NCBI GenBank assembly: GCA_963742875.1
Contig: CAVUNO010000003.1
Coordinates: 186,001 to 250,000 of the forward strand
Length of the DNA stretch: 64,000 bases
DNA from: Bog-532 sp963742875
GTDB lineage: Bacteria > Actinomycetota > Actinomycetes > Streptosporangiales > Streptosporangiaceae
Direction: 5' to 3'
In this document: piece by piece, positions 1-8,281 of the stretch
Layout of the letters: each line of letters starts with the position of its first letter
Numbering within the stretch: the first letter of the stretch is position 1
Notes under the pieces: model-generated
The model's database searches: none
Told to the model about the DNA's origin: nothing
The model's input: the letters and a program-made list of their open reading frames with translations, nothing else
Program-made: the position numbers and the translations under genes

Positions 1-914
1 TCTCCTACATTCAGCGTTATTCCGGCACTCTCCAGGAAATCTTTTTCCGGTTCATTCAGCCGGCCCGGGATCGTTACAAGGCGGCTATCTGTGCCGGGAC
101 GAACCTCGTTTACCGGCGCACCGCGGTGGCGGCGGCTGGCGGATTCGCGCGGGTGCCGATAGGCGAGGATGTCCACTCGGGCGTAAAACTATGGTGGGCT
201 GGCTACGAGACCCGTTATGTGCCGCTCTGCCTGGCCAAGGGCGTCGCCCCGGCTGATTTCGCGTCGCTGGCCAACCAGCAGACGCGCTGGTGCCGGTCCT
301 CGATGCTGCTGATGGTCGAGAAGCATTTCCAGGAGGCGCCGTTCACCTGGAAGCAGCGGGCCTCTTTCTGGGCGGCTTTCCTGTATTACATGTCGTCCGC
401 CGCGCTTTTGTTCACGGGGCCGTTCCCGACCTTCACAATGCTGTGGTTCTTCCCGCGTAGCGTTTATCCGCACAACTACCTGGTGCTGCTGCCCTCCATG
501 GCGGCGACACTGTTCGTGTTCCCCATGCTGAGCAGGGGCTGGCGGCCGACCATCTACCGGGTCTGCCTCATCAATTCCTGCTGTCACCTGTACGCGATCT
601 GGTTCGCGCTCCGTGGTCGCGTCGCGGAATGGGTACCGACTGGTGCGTCCGGCGGCAAAGACCTGGTGCCCAGGGTGGTGAGCCGCATCGTGCGGACGTG
701 GATCGTGGCCGATCTGGTATTGCTGTGGCCGTCGCTGGGGCTCCGGATGCATGAGTTCGGGTGGCGGCCGTACTGGGTGACGCTGGGCCTGTCCGCCCTG
801 CAGTTGTACATGGTCATGCCGCTACTGACCCGCGGCATGGGCGTCCCGCAGAACGAGGATAAGGAACCGCGCGTTGCGCCGAACAGCCATGTCATGGCGG
901 GGGAGCAGGGTTGA
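1..914 (+). CDS. Processive family 2 glycosyltransferase (cellulose synthase-like), 3' part
   Basis: The frame is open from the first bases of the window (codons from position 3), so the N-terminal nucleotide-binding part lies upstream; about 303 residues are visible. The visible part has the GED acceptor/catalytic-base motif (IGEDVHSG, about 160-183) and the QTRW form of QxxRW (about 288-299), the hallmark of processive GT2 synthases of the BcsA/hyaluronan-synthase type. Several hydrophobic membrane segments follow, and the C-terminus is short, polar and has no PilZ domain. It should polymerise a sugar from a UDP-sugar and pass the chain through the membrane. The next genes, a GH26-like lipoprotein and UDP-glucose dehydrogenase, fit an exopolysaccharide locus, possibly one using glucuronate. 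The polymer cannot be named from sequence. Confidence 0.87.
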   Translation, partial: SYIQRYSGTLQEIFFRFIQPARDRYKAAICAGTNLVYRRTAVAAAGGFARVPIGEDVHSGVKLWWAGYETRYVPLCLAKGVAPADFASLANQQTRWCRSSMLLMVEKHFQEAPFTWKQRASFWAAFLYYMSSAALLFTGPFPTFTMLWFFPRSVYPHNYLVLLPSMAATLFVFPMLSRGWRPTIYRVCLINSCCHLYAIWFALRGRVAEWVPTGASGGKDLVPRVVSRIVRTWIVADLVLLWPSLGLRMHEFGWRPYWVTLGLSALQLYMVMPLLTRGMGVPQNEDKEPRVAPNSHVMAGEQG

Positions 915-1804
915 GGCCCTGGCTGGCTGCCCCGGCTCTCGCGCTGCTGACGACACTGACCGCCTGCGGCGGCACCTCGCCGGTGGCACCGCCGACGGGG
1001 ATATCTGAACTGGGCATCTTCGAGCCGGGCGTGCCGGAGTCGTATGCCCCGGTCGCGCACTTCACCGCGGCCTCAGGGGTCCGGCCGAACCTGGACGTTT
1101 ACTACAGCAGCTGGTACGAGCCGTTCCAGCCCGCATTCTCGGCGGGTGCAGCGCGGCACGGTGCAGTGACGCTGGTGCAGATCGACCCCACAGGCATCAA
1201 CCTCGCGGCGATCGCCGCAGGAAAATACGACACGTACCTGCGCATCTACGCGGCCGCCGTCCGCTCCTGTGGCCGCAAGGTCATCCTGAGTTTCGGCCAC
1301 GAGATGAACGCATCGTGGTACTCCTGGGGCTTCACGCACACTTCCCCGCCGACTTTCGTGGCGGCGTGGCGGCACATAGTCACCCTGTTCCGCGCGGCGG
1401 GCGCACGGAACGTGACCTGGCTGTGGACGGTGAACGTCACCGATGCCAGCCCGGTCGGCCCCATCGCCCCGTGGTGGCCCGGTGATGATTACGTGACCTG
1501 GGTGGGTATCGACGGTTACTTCTACGGGTCGTCCCAGACGTTCGGCACGGTATTCCGCCCGACCATCACCGCAGTGCGCGCAATTACCAGCGACCCCGTG
1601 CTCATCGCGGAGACCGCTACTGCGCCCGCTGCGAACAAACCAGCGAAGGTCGCCAGCCTGTTCGCAGGCGTTCGCGTCTACGGGCTCCTCGGATTCGTGT
1701 GGTTCGACGCTGATAAGGAGCAGGACTGGCGTCTCAGCGACGACCCTGCCGCAATGGCCGCGCTTCGTGTCGGCGAGGCCGCCTACATGAAAGGACATCT
1801 GTAA
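911..1804 (+). CDS. GH26-like glycoside hydrolase lipoprotein
   Basis: This 297-residue protein starts at TTG 911, which overlaps the TGA of the glycosyltransferase and follows a GGGAGCAGGG ribosome site. The N-terminus is a lipoprotein signal ending in a LTAC lipobox, so it should be anchored outside the membrane. The core resembles GH26 endo-beta-mannanases: FGHEMN (about residue 133) matches the acid/base motif, and LIAETA (about residue 234) matches the nucleophile strand. Its position inside the synthase operon suggests it trims or edits the exported polysaccharide, as hydrolases in other exopolysaccharide operons do. The substrate is unknown; GH26 members include mannanases, xylanases and lichenases. 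Confidence 0.82.
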   Translation: MRPWLAAPALALLTTLTACGGTSPVAPPTGISELGIFEPGVPESYAPVAHFTAASGVRPNLDVYYSSWYEPFQPAFSAGAARHGAVTLVQIDPTGINLAAIAAGKYDTYLRIYAAAVRSCGRKVILSFGHEMNASWYSWGFTHTSPPTFVAAWRHIVTLFRAAGARNVTWLWTVNVTDASPVGPIAPWWPGDDYVTWVGIDGYFYGSSQTFGTVFRPTITAVRAITSDPVLIAETATAPAANKPAKVASLFAGVRVYGLLGFVWFDADKEQDWRLSDDPAAMAALRVGEAAYMKGHL

Positions 1805-3177
1805 TGACTGCGCGCCTCACCGTGCTCGGCGCCGGGTACTTGGGTATCACTCACGCCGTGTGCATGGCCCACCTCGGGCACGATGTGCTCGCCGTGGACA
1901 CCGACGCCGGCCGGGTGGATCAGCTGAGCTCTGGGCGCGTGCCCATCCACGAGCCGGGCCTCGCAGATCTGCTGCGCACCGGGCTGGACTCGGGGCGGCT
2001 GAGGTTCACGACGTCCTACCAGGAGGCCGCCGGGCACGGTGATGTGCACTTCATCTGCGTTGGCACCCCTCAGCTGCGCGGCCGTAACCGGGCAGACCTG
2101 TCTCAGGTAGACGAATGCGTTTCCACCCTGGCCCCGCTCCTTGACCGCCAGTGCCTGGTTGTCGGCAAATCCACTGTGCCCGCCGGGACCGCGGTGCGGC
2201 TGGCCGGGGAACTGGTGCGCCTGGCGCCCGCGGGCGCTGGAGTAGAACTCGCGTGGAACCCGGAGTTCCTGCGGGAGGGGCATGCTGTCGCGGACACCCT
2301 GGCCCCGGACCGGATTGTCGTCGGTGTCACCTCGCCAGGCGCGGAGAAAACGCTCCGGACGGTATATGCCCGGCTGATCAGCGGAGGCACTCCGTTCTAT
2401 GCCACTACTCCGGCCACGGCTGAACTGGCGAAGTCTGCCGCAAACTCCTTCCTGGCCACCAAAATCTCTTTCATCAACGCCATGGCAGAATTGTGCGAGG
2501 CCGCCGGGGCTGATGTGACGGTCTTGTCGGAGATCCTCGGCGCCGACGCGCGTATCGGCCCGGCCTTCCTGCGGCCCGGGCTCGGGTTCGGCGGTGGTTG
2601 CCTTCCGAAGGACATCCGGGCGTTTATGGCCCGCGCCGCCGAACTGGGTGCGGGTGAGGCGCTGGGGTTCCTGCGGGAGGTGGATGCGGTCAACCTGCGG
2701 TGCCGTACCAGGATGATCGAGCTCACCTGCTCCCTCGCGGGCCAGGACCTCGCTGGTGCCCCCGTCTGCGTGCTCGGTGCCGCGTTTAAGCCCGGTTCCG
2801 ATGATGTACGGGATTCCCCGTCCTTGGACGTGGCTCAGATCTTGCATGGCATGGGCGCCCAGGTCACCGTCCACGACCCGGTGGCGCTGGCCAACGCCCG
2901 CCGCTCCTGCCCGCAACTGAACTACGCGACGTCAGCCCTTGAGGCTGCCCGTGGCGCGGCTGTGGTGCTGGTACTGACCGAGTGGCCAGAGTTCACCAGG
3001 CTCACCCCTGCGGAACTAGGCGGCGTGGTGGCCCGGCAGTGCATCATCGACGGGCGGAACGCGCTCGACCCACGTCCATGGCAGGACGCCGGATGGGACT
3101 ACCGGGCACTCGGAGTCACGGCACGCGGGCCGGACCGATCCCTGGCCGACCAGGGTGCTGCCCGTCATTCCCGATGA
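1804..3177 (+). CDS. ugd: UDP-glucose 6-dehydrogenase
   Basis: This 457-residue enzyme oxidises UDP-glucose to UDP-glucuronate with two NAD+. The N-terminal Rossmann motif GAGYLG is present. The STVPAGT segment, the central helix with ELAKSAANSFLA, and the active-site loop GFGGGCLPKD (thiol near residue 266) are all intact. The C-terminal UDP-binding domain has AFKPGSDDVRDSPS. Length is normal for the family. The ATG overlaps the TAA of the GH26-like gene by one base, so this is the third gene of the operon. It presumably supplies UDP-glucuronate to the synthase or a partner transferase. Confidence 0.95.
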   Translation: MTARLTVLGAGYLGITHAVCMAHLGHDVLAVDTDAGRVDQLSSGRVPIHEPGLADLLRTGLDSGRLRFTTSYQEAAGHGDVHFICVGTPQLRGRNRADLSQVDECVSTLAPLLDRQCLVVGKSTVPAGTAVRLAGELVRLAPAGAGVELAWNPEFLREGHAVADTLAPDRIVVGVTSPGAEKTLRTVYARLISGGTPFYATTPATAELAKSAANSFLATKISFINAMAELCEAAGADVTVLSEILGADARIGPAFLRPGLGFGGGCLPKDIRAFMARAAELGAGEALGFLREVDAVNLRCRTRMIELTCSLAGQDLAGAPVCVLGAAFKPGSDDVRDSPSLDVAQILHGMGAQVTVHDPVALANARRSCPQLNYATSALEAARGAAVVLVLTEWPEFTRLTPAELGGVVARQCIIDGRNALDPRPWQDAGWDYRALGVTARGPDRSLADQGAARHSR

Positions 3178-3303
3178 GCGTGTGAACGTCGTTGCTGGTG
3201 CATGTAGCGGCGACCGAAAGGCCCCGAGCGGTCGGCAGAGCTGGCCAGCATGTCCCGGGGCGCGTGTGAGGCTCTTGTCGAGCTGGTGGAGTCCAGGGGA
3301 TTA

Positions 3304-3342
3304 CCGGGGCCACCGCGATTATGATCATCGCGGTGGCCCCGT
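3304..3342. terminator. Bidirectional hairpin terminator
   Basis: A 15-base perfect stem (CGGGGCCACCGCGAT, 3305-3319, paired with 3327-3341) encloses a 7-base loop. It lies between the end of ugd (plus) and the end of the first minus-strand GH26-like gene, so it can serve both. There is no obvious U-tract, as is usual at this GC content. Confidence 0.75.
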
Positions 3343-3373
3343 ACCGGGCGCCGGGCAGCCAGCCGGCCCCGGT

Positions 3374-4424
3374 TCAGAATCCTGCCTTGTAGGCCGCTGC
3401 GGCATTGGGCACCGGGGTGCCAGTCCCGTAGATCCCGCTAGTCCCGTAGTTCCCGCCAACGGTGGTGCCCTGGAAGTTGGACTCCCAGGCGAGGTTGGCG
3501 ATGTTGGCTTGGAAGAATCCGTGCATGTCGTTCACGTACGCTGGGTTGTCTCCCCCGGCTGAACTGCCGGTGGTGACGTTGCCCCACTCGGGCACCGCGA
3601 ACTTCTTGCCATGAGCGGTCGCGAACGCGAGCCAGTAGTTCAGGCCCTGCGTGCCGTTGAGCTGCTTCTGCCAGTTCAGGGCGCTGGTTGCGCCGGGCCA
3701 CATGTCGTAGCTGTCGACCCCGATCGTGTCCACGTAGGCATTTCCGGGGTAGGCCAGGGTGGGATCCGCCAGCCCGGCTGACACGCCGCGGTTGACGTTC
3801 CAGTCCCATTGCAGGCCCGGGGCGGTGGTTCGCGCCGAGGTGACGATCTGCTGCCAGCATGCCGCCCAGACCGTCGGGTTGGTGGCCTGCCAGACGTACC
3901 AGTTCCCGTTGAACTCCCAGCCCAGCCTGATGATCGACTTTCCCAGGCCGTAGGCCGAGATGTTAGTACCGAACTGGCGCCAGTAGGAATCGTCAGGAGC
4001 CGGCCGCGCACGCCTGGAGGGACACTCCCGGGACGTTCTCGGGCAGCATCGCCACCCCGAAGACCACTGTTTCCGGTGCTCCCCTCCAGAGCTGGTAGAG
4101 CCATGCCGGATCCACGATGTCATTCCAGCTGCTGCGGTTCGGCCAGACGGTGGTGACGTTCACCGGGGCTCCGCGCCAGGTACCAAAGCCGGCGACGGAC
4201 GCCGGGGTGGAGTTTGGCAGGTAGACCCCGCTGGTCCAGGGCAATTGGGTGCTCGCCGATGCCCCCCACGCGAAGACCCCAGTGAGCACCAGGCCCACCG
4301 TGGCGAGGCCGGCGGTGGCAAAGGCAGCGGCACGGATGGCGCGGGCCCGGCCCCACTGCATCCGGGATGCCGGTGGCGCGCGCAGTTCTGTGGCGGTGCT
4401 CTTTGGCTTCCTCCTGATTGTCAT
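3374..4424 (-). pseudogene. Secreted GH26-like glycoside hydrolase, frameshifted
   Basis: Two minus-strand frames make up one protein. The first (4424 to 3993) carries a signal/anchor helix (about residues 28-52) and the start of the catalytic domain, and stops after QACAAGS. The second continues with DDSYWRQF and runs to 3374. The paralogue at 5256-6564 reads QACAAG-AYNAHWRQF across the same point; comparing codons leaves one surplus base in the TCCT just before GACGAT (about 4003-4007). Both GH26 catalytic strands survive: LGWEFNG (acid/base) and VPEWGN (nucleophile). Start ATG 4424 follows a GGAAG ribosome site. It is either a recent pseudogene or a base-call error. If repaired it would be a secreted polysaccharide hydrolase of about 350 residues. 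Confidence 0.8.
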
Positions 4425-4548
4425 GGCTCTTCCTTCTTTCGTTTCCTCCTGTTACCTGATCACCACTCTCCGTGAGTTATTGCGGTGGCCGCAGAGCCGA
4501 ATTTCTCAATTGAGCCGGGTATTTTTCCTCATTATTTTGGCCTGGGTC

Positions 4549-4633
4549 ATTCGGCTCGGTCTTAACGTCCCAGGCCATTCGGCCCGGTCTTAACGGCCCC
4601 GGGTAATTCGGCCCGGTCCTAACGGCCCCGGGG
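4549..4633. repeat. Three tandem copies of a 28-29 bp unit
   Basis: Units start at 4549, 4577 and 4606 and share the core ATTCGGCCCGGTCTTAACGG with a few substitutions. They lie in the 5' region of the frameshifted GH26-like gene, about 125 bases or more upstream of its start. No reading frame is involved. The function is unknown; an array of protein-binding sites is possible. Confidence 0.7.
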
Positions 4634-4740
4634 GAGGCGGTCGGGGCCGGGCATCGCGCCCGGCGCGCGGCCGGGTGAACGTGCTGGGGCCGCCGGCGCT
4701 GCTTATGGGGTTGCGGCAGGCAGCAAGGATTTCCGGTCCC

Positions 4741-4950
4741 ATGTTGCGGCCGGGCGCCCGGCGGAGGCCGGCGGGCGGCCGGGGGTCAGGATCCGTACCT
4801 GGTGCCAGCGCTGCCAGGGCTGGTGGAGCCGGACGAGCGCGGCGATCCGATGCCGCCGTTGCGCTGGACGGCCAGGTCGCTGCGCAACCTGGCCGGGGAG
4901 CTGACCCGGCAGGGCCATCTGGTCTCGGCGCCTACGGTGGGCCGGTCACG
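4741..4950 (+). pseudogene. ISAzo13-family transposase fragment
   Basis: Translating 4784-4948 in its own frame gives QDPYLVPALPGLVEP, then RGDPMPPLRWTARSLRNLA, then GELTRQGHLVSAPTVGR. This matches the conserved N-terminal third of ISAzo13-type transposases (pattern DP-LV-AL--LV-P---RGDP-SPLRWT-KS-R-LA-EL--QGH-VS--TV-RLL). A preceding RPGA/GGR-like basic stretch is in another frame (4741-4783). Nothing recognisable follows 4950, so only a decayed piece remains. It shows transposon traffic between the two GH26-like paralogues. The family assignment is from memory of the family pattern, without a search. Confidence 0.7.
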
Positions 4951-5255
4951 GTGCCCGCGCGGTTCCTGGTGATGGCCGGCAGACCTGGGCCCGCCCGTCG
5001 CCCGGAAGGCGGCTGCTGGTAAGCCGGTGCTTGTCACTGGCCGGGGTGAGCGGCACGGGGCCTATGCTGATGGCACGGCTGGCGGGGCTGTGCTCGCGGC
5101 GGCCCGCCGGCACGAGCCTCCGGTGCACGCTGCTCCCTGGTCGTGCCGTAGTCCCGATTGATTCCGGATGGCGGCGCCGTGCGCCCGTTGCGCTGTGCTT
5201 CCCGGTCAGCCCGGGACTTGAGCGGTGGCCGTGCCCCGGGCTGGTGCCGGGCAGA

Positions 5256-6564
5256 TCAGAAGCCCGCCTGGTAGGCCTGTGCCGCCCTGGGCATGGTGTG
5301 GCCGGCGTCATAGGTCCCGATGGAGCCCTGGAAGATGGCCTCAAAGGCTATATAGCGGGCGTTTGCCGCAAAGAATGCCCTCATGTCCCGTATGTATTGC
5401 GGGTCATCTCCGCCAGCAGACCTGCCGTACCGGAGGCTTCCCCACTCCGGCACGGACAGCTTCTTGCCGTGTGCCTTGGCGAACCCGAGCCAGTAGTTGA
5501 GCCCCTGCTCGCCGTTGAGCTGCTTTTGCCAGCCTCCCTCGCTGGCCACGGACGGCCACTGGTCGTAGCTGTCGACCCCGATCATGCTCACGTAGTCGTT
5601 CCCGGGATAGGCCCGGATGGGATCGGCCAGCGCGGAGGACACCCCCCGGTTGACGTTCCAGTCCCAGCGCAGTTGCGCTGCGGTGGACCGGGCCGAGGTG
5701 ACGGCCTGCCGAAAGCACTCCGCCCATGCCGCGGGGTCGGTGGCCGCCCAGGAGTCCCATCTGCCGTTGAACTCCCAGCCCAGCCGGATGACCGAGGAGC
5801 CCAGGCCGTAGGAGCGGATCACCTTGCCGAACTGCCGCCAGTGCGCGTTGTAGGCGCCCGCGGCGCAGGCCTGGATGGACACCCTGGGAACATCCGGCAG
5901 CATCGGGACCGTGACCACCAGGGCGTACGGCGACCCCCGCCAGCGCTGGTACAACCAGGCCGGATCGGTGATGCTGGCCCACGTTGACTGACTCAGCCAG
6001 ATCTCCCCGATGTCCAGGGGGCGCTTGCGCCAGGCGCCGAAGGCCCCGGCCGCCGCCGGCGTGTCGGTCGGCAGGTAGGCGCCGCTGGCCCAGGGCAGGC
6101 CGGACCTGTCCCGGCTGGACCTGTGCCGGCCGGGCCTGTGCCGGCCGGGCCTGTGCCTGGCCGGGCCTGTGCCAGCCGGGCCTGTGCCGGCCGGGCCTGT
6201 GCCAGCCGGGCCTGTACGGGCTGGAAGCCGCGGTCGTGCCGGCCAGGGCGGTGGTGTGTGTGCGAGCCATGGCCCTGGCCGCCGCCGGCGTGCCGGCCGG
6301 CCGGTAGCCGCCGCTGGCCCCGGGCCGGCCGGGCCTGTACGGGCTGGAAGCCGCGGTCGCGCCGGCCAGGGCGGTGGTGTGTGTGCGAGCCACGGCCGCG
6401 CCAGCGGGGGCGGCGCTGTGATGCGCTGTCCCGACGACGGCGACTGCGCACACCATGGTGACCGCGGCGGCGAGACGGGGATGGCTGCGGGCGGGACTAC
6501 GGCCGGAGGTCTCGGGCGTGACGCACCCCTGTCTTGCACTCTCAGTTTCTCTGGGAATGATCAT
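5256..6564 (-). pseudogene. Secreted GH26-like glycoside hydrolase with repeat-tract frameshift
   Basis: The natural N-terminus starts at ATG 6564 (MIIPRETES) and contains a signal helix (about residues 27-48) followed by threonine/alanine- and proline-rich linkers. This frame leads into a 15-bp tandem repeat at 6105-6225. One repeat unit (6150-6165) has 16 bases, and beyond it the catalytic domain is in the next frame. Removing that one base joins the signal-bearing frame to the catalytic frame and keeps the RHRPG repeat in phase. The catalytic part is intact: LGWEFNG acid/base, VPEWGS nucleophile, and the same order of motifs as the paralogue at 3374-4424. A longer duplication of about 120 bases is also present in the linker (copies near 6211-6275 and 6331-6397). 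Confidence 0.8.
6105..6225. repeat. 15-bp tandem repeat with one 16-bp unit
   Basis: Units begin at 6105, 6120, 6135, 6150, 6166, 6181, 6196 and 6211 with consensus CCTGTGCCGGCCGGG. All are 15 bases except 6150-6165, which carries an extra T. On the coding (minus) strand the repeat encodes RHRPG-type pentapeptides in the linker of the GH26-like protein. The odd unit shifts the frame of that gene. Confidence 0.9.
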
Positions 6565-6614
6565 GGTAAGTGAGGCTTTCAGATCAGTCCGTGCTCCACC
6601 TGTCACTATAGGTA

Positions 6615-6630
6615 ATCGTTACTTAACGAT
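6615..6630. promoter_or_regulatory. Inverted repeat upstream of GH26-like gene
   Basis: ATCGTT-ACTT-AACGAT is a perfect 6-bp inverted repeat about 50 bases upstream of the ATG at 6564. It lies in an AT-richer stretch between two minus-strand genes. It is a candidate operator; the regulator is unknown. Confidence 0.35.
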
Positions 6631-6742
6631 CTTCGTGACTGGCCCGGAGCCGCGCGAACCTAGGTCCATGCCGCCGATCCGATTACGGCTGTCCCGCTCA
6701 CATCAACCGCTGTTCCCGTGGACGGGCGGGGTCCGATGCTGA

Positions 6743-7789
6743 TTACCGGCACATCTGAATCACCGATACGGTGCCCGAATCGGCGTTGGCTACATAGGCG
6801 GTGTGGGTAGCAGGATCCACCGCCACGTCGTACGGGAAGACGCCCACGGGGACCGTGGCGGCCACCCTGCTGGTGGTCTCGTTGATCACCGAAACGGTGC
6901 CAGTGCCGTTGGTCACGTAGGCGGTGTGGGCTGCGGGGTCCACCGCCACTCCGTAAGGGAAGTCGCCGACGGGGATGGTGTGGGTGACCTTGCTGGTGGC
7001 CTCGTCGATCACCGACACGGTGCCGCTGGAGTAGTTGGTTACATAGGCGGTATGGGCTGCCGGATCCACCGCCACCCCATACGGGGCGCTCCCAACCGGG
7101 ATGGTGTGGGTGACCTTGTTGGTGATCTCGTCGATCACCGACACAACGTCACGAAAACTGTCGCTGGTCACGTACACGGTGTGGGCTGCGGGGTCCACGG
7201 CCACTCCGGACAGTCCGGCGCCAATGGGGATGGTGTGGGTGACCTTGTTGGTGGCCTCGTCGATCACCGACACGGTGCCAGCGGAGTTGTTGGTCACGAA
7301 GACGGTGCCAGCTGCGGGATCCACCGCCAGCCCGTACGGGGCGCCCATGAGGATGGTGCGGGTGACCTTGTTGGTGGCCACGTCGATCACCGACATGGTG
7401 CCGGGATAGAGGTCGGTCACGTAGACGGTGCCGGCTGCCGGGTCCACCGCCACTCCGTAGGGGAAGTCGTGGACGGGGATGTCGCCGACGGGGATGGTAT
7501 GGGTGACCTTGTTGGTGGCCTCGTCAATCACCGACACAGTGCCGCTGGAATAGTTGGTCACATAGGCGGTGTGGGCTCCGGGGTCCACCGCCACCCCGGA
7601 CGGGGTGCCACCCACCCGGATGGTGTGGGTCACTCTGCAGCCGCCTGCCGCCCGGGCGGGCGCTGCGGCGGCCCCGGCGGATGCCAGGGGCAATGTCACG
7701 GCCGCAATCGCCCCGCCTGCCCGGCGCCAGCGGGCCGAGACCCCTCGGCGATGACTGGTGGTGATGTGATTGCCCCACAATGCGCGCAT
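6743..7789 (-). CDS. Secreted YVTN-repeat beta-propeller protein
   Basis: This 348-residue protein has an N-terminal Tat/Sec-like signal (two arginine-rich clusters, then a hydrophobic alanine-rich stretch ending near residue 48). It is followed by about seven repeats of roughly 42 residues built on the pattern VTHTIPVG---GVAVDPAAHTAYVTN-SSGTVSVIDEATNK. This is the YncE/surface-layer YVTN family, which forms a seven-bladed propeller outside the cell. The units are nearly identical at DNA level, which favours recombination. A second member is at 57742-58771. The function is unknown; such proteins are often binding scaffolds or lectin-like. No catalytic residues are evident. Confidence 0.88.
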   Translation of the reverse strand: MRALWGNHITTSHRRGVSARWRRAGGAIAAVTLPLASAGAAAAPARAAGGCRVTHTIRVGGTPSGVAVDPGAHTAYVTNYSSGTVSVIDEATNKVTHTIPVGDIPVHDFPYGVAVDPAAGTVYVTDLYPGTMSVIDVATNKVTRTILMGAPYGLAVDPAAGTVFVTNNSAGTVSVIDEATNKVTHTIPIGAGLSGVAVDPAAHTVYVTSDSFRDVVSVIDEITNKVTHTIPVGSAPYGVAVDPAAHTAYVTNYSSGTVSVIDEATSKVTHTIPVGDFPYGVAVDPAAHTAYVTNGTGTVSVINETTSRVAATVPVGVFPYDVAVDPATHTAYVANADSGTVSVIQMCR

Positions 7790-8222
7790 AGCTCTCCTCT
7801 GGTGCGCCAGGGTCCAATAACGTTCGCCGGGTCCGGTGATACGCCGCGGCGGTTGCGGCGGGGTGGCTGGTATTGCGGCTGCCCGCTTGTGTTGCTTAGC
7901 GTATCTATTAATTTACGTTCAGTGACTACGTTGGGGCCCAGTGCGGCTATGACCGCGTTGCCGGCCCTTGCGTAAGGCTGCGCAGCCAGGGAAGGCACAG
8001 GACCCCGGCCGCCGCTGCCTCGGGGGCGGGACGGCCAGGGTGACCGGAACCGTGCGCAGCCGGGCCGTTCTCAGCGCGGTGGTTGGAATGGAGAAATGCC
8101 AGGCCGCCGCGGAGGCCTCCGGCGTACCGGACGCGGCAGGAGCGTTATCTCGATCCTTCGTCAGCTGGAACGGCGGCAGCGCCGGGAACCACCCGGCACG
8201 TAATGCGAAGCCGCAGGCCTGC
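7790..8222. other. Intergenic region without a recognisable gene
   Basis: This stretch separates the start of the YVTN gene (minus, start 7789) from the 3' end of pckG. An AT-richer patch at 7890-7930 could hold the YVTN promoter. I see no convincing coding frame, tRNA or repeat in the remainder. Confidence 0.5.
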
Positions 8223-8262
8223 CCGCCACCGCCGTGGAAGCGAGAGCTTCCGGCGGTGGCGG
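8223..8262 (-). terminator. Hairpin terminator of pckG
   Basis: The arms CCGCCACCGCCG-T-GGAAGC and GCTTCCGGCGGTGGCGG pair with one bulged base and a GAGA loop. The hairpin starts 20 bases beyond the pckG stop at 8282. No U-tract follows. Confidence 0.7.
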
Positions 8263-8281
8263 TTCCGCTTGCCGATGCGGC

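Noticed and set aside
6803..7975. Plus-strand 390-residue repeat protein
   Set aside because: It is the reverse of the YVTN propeller gene, which has a signal peptide and family repeats.
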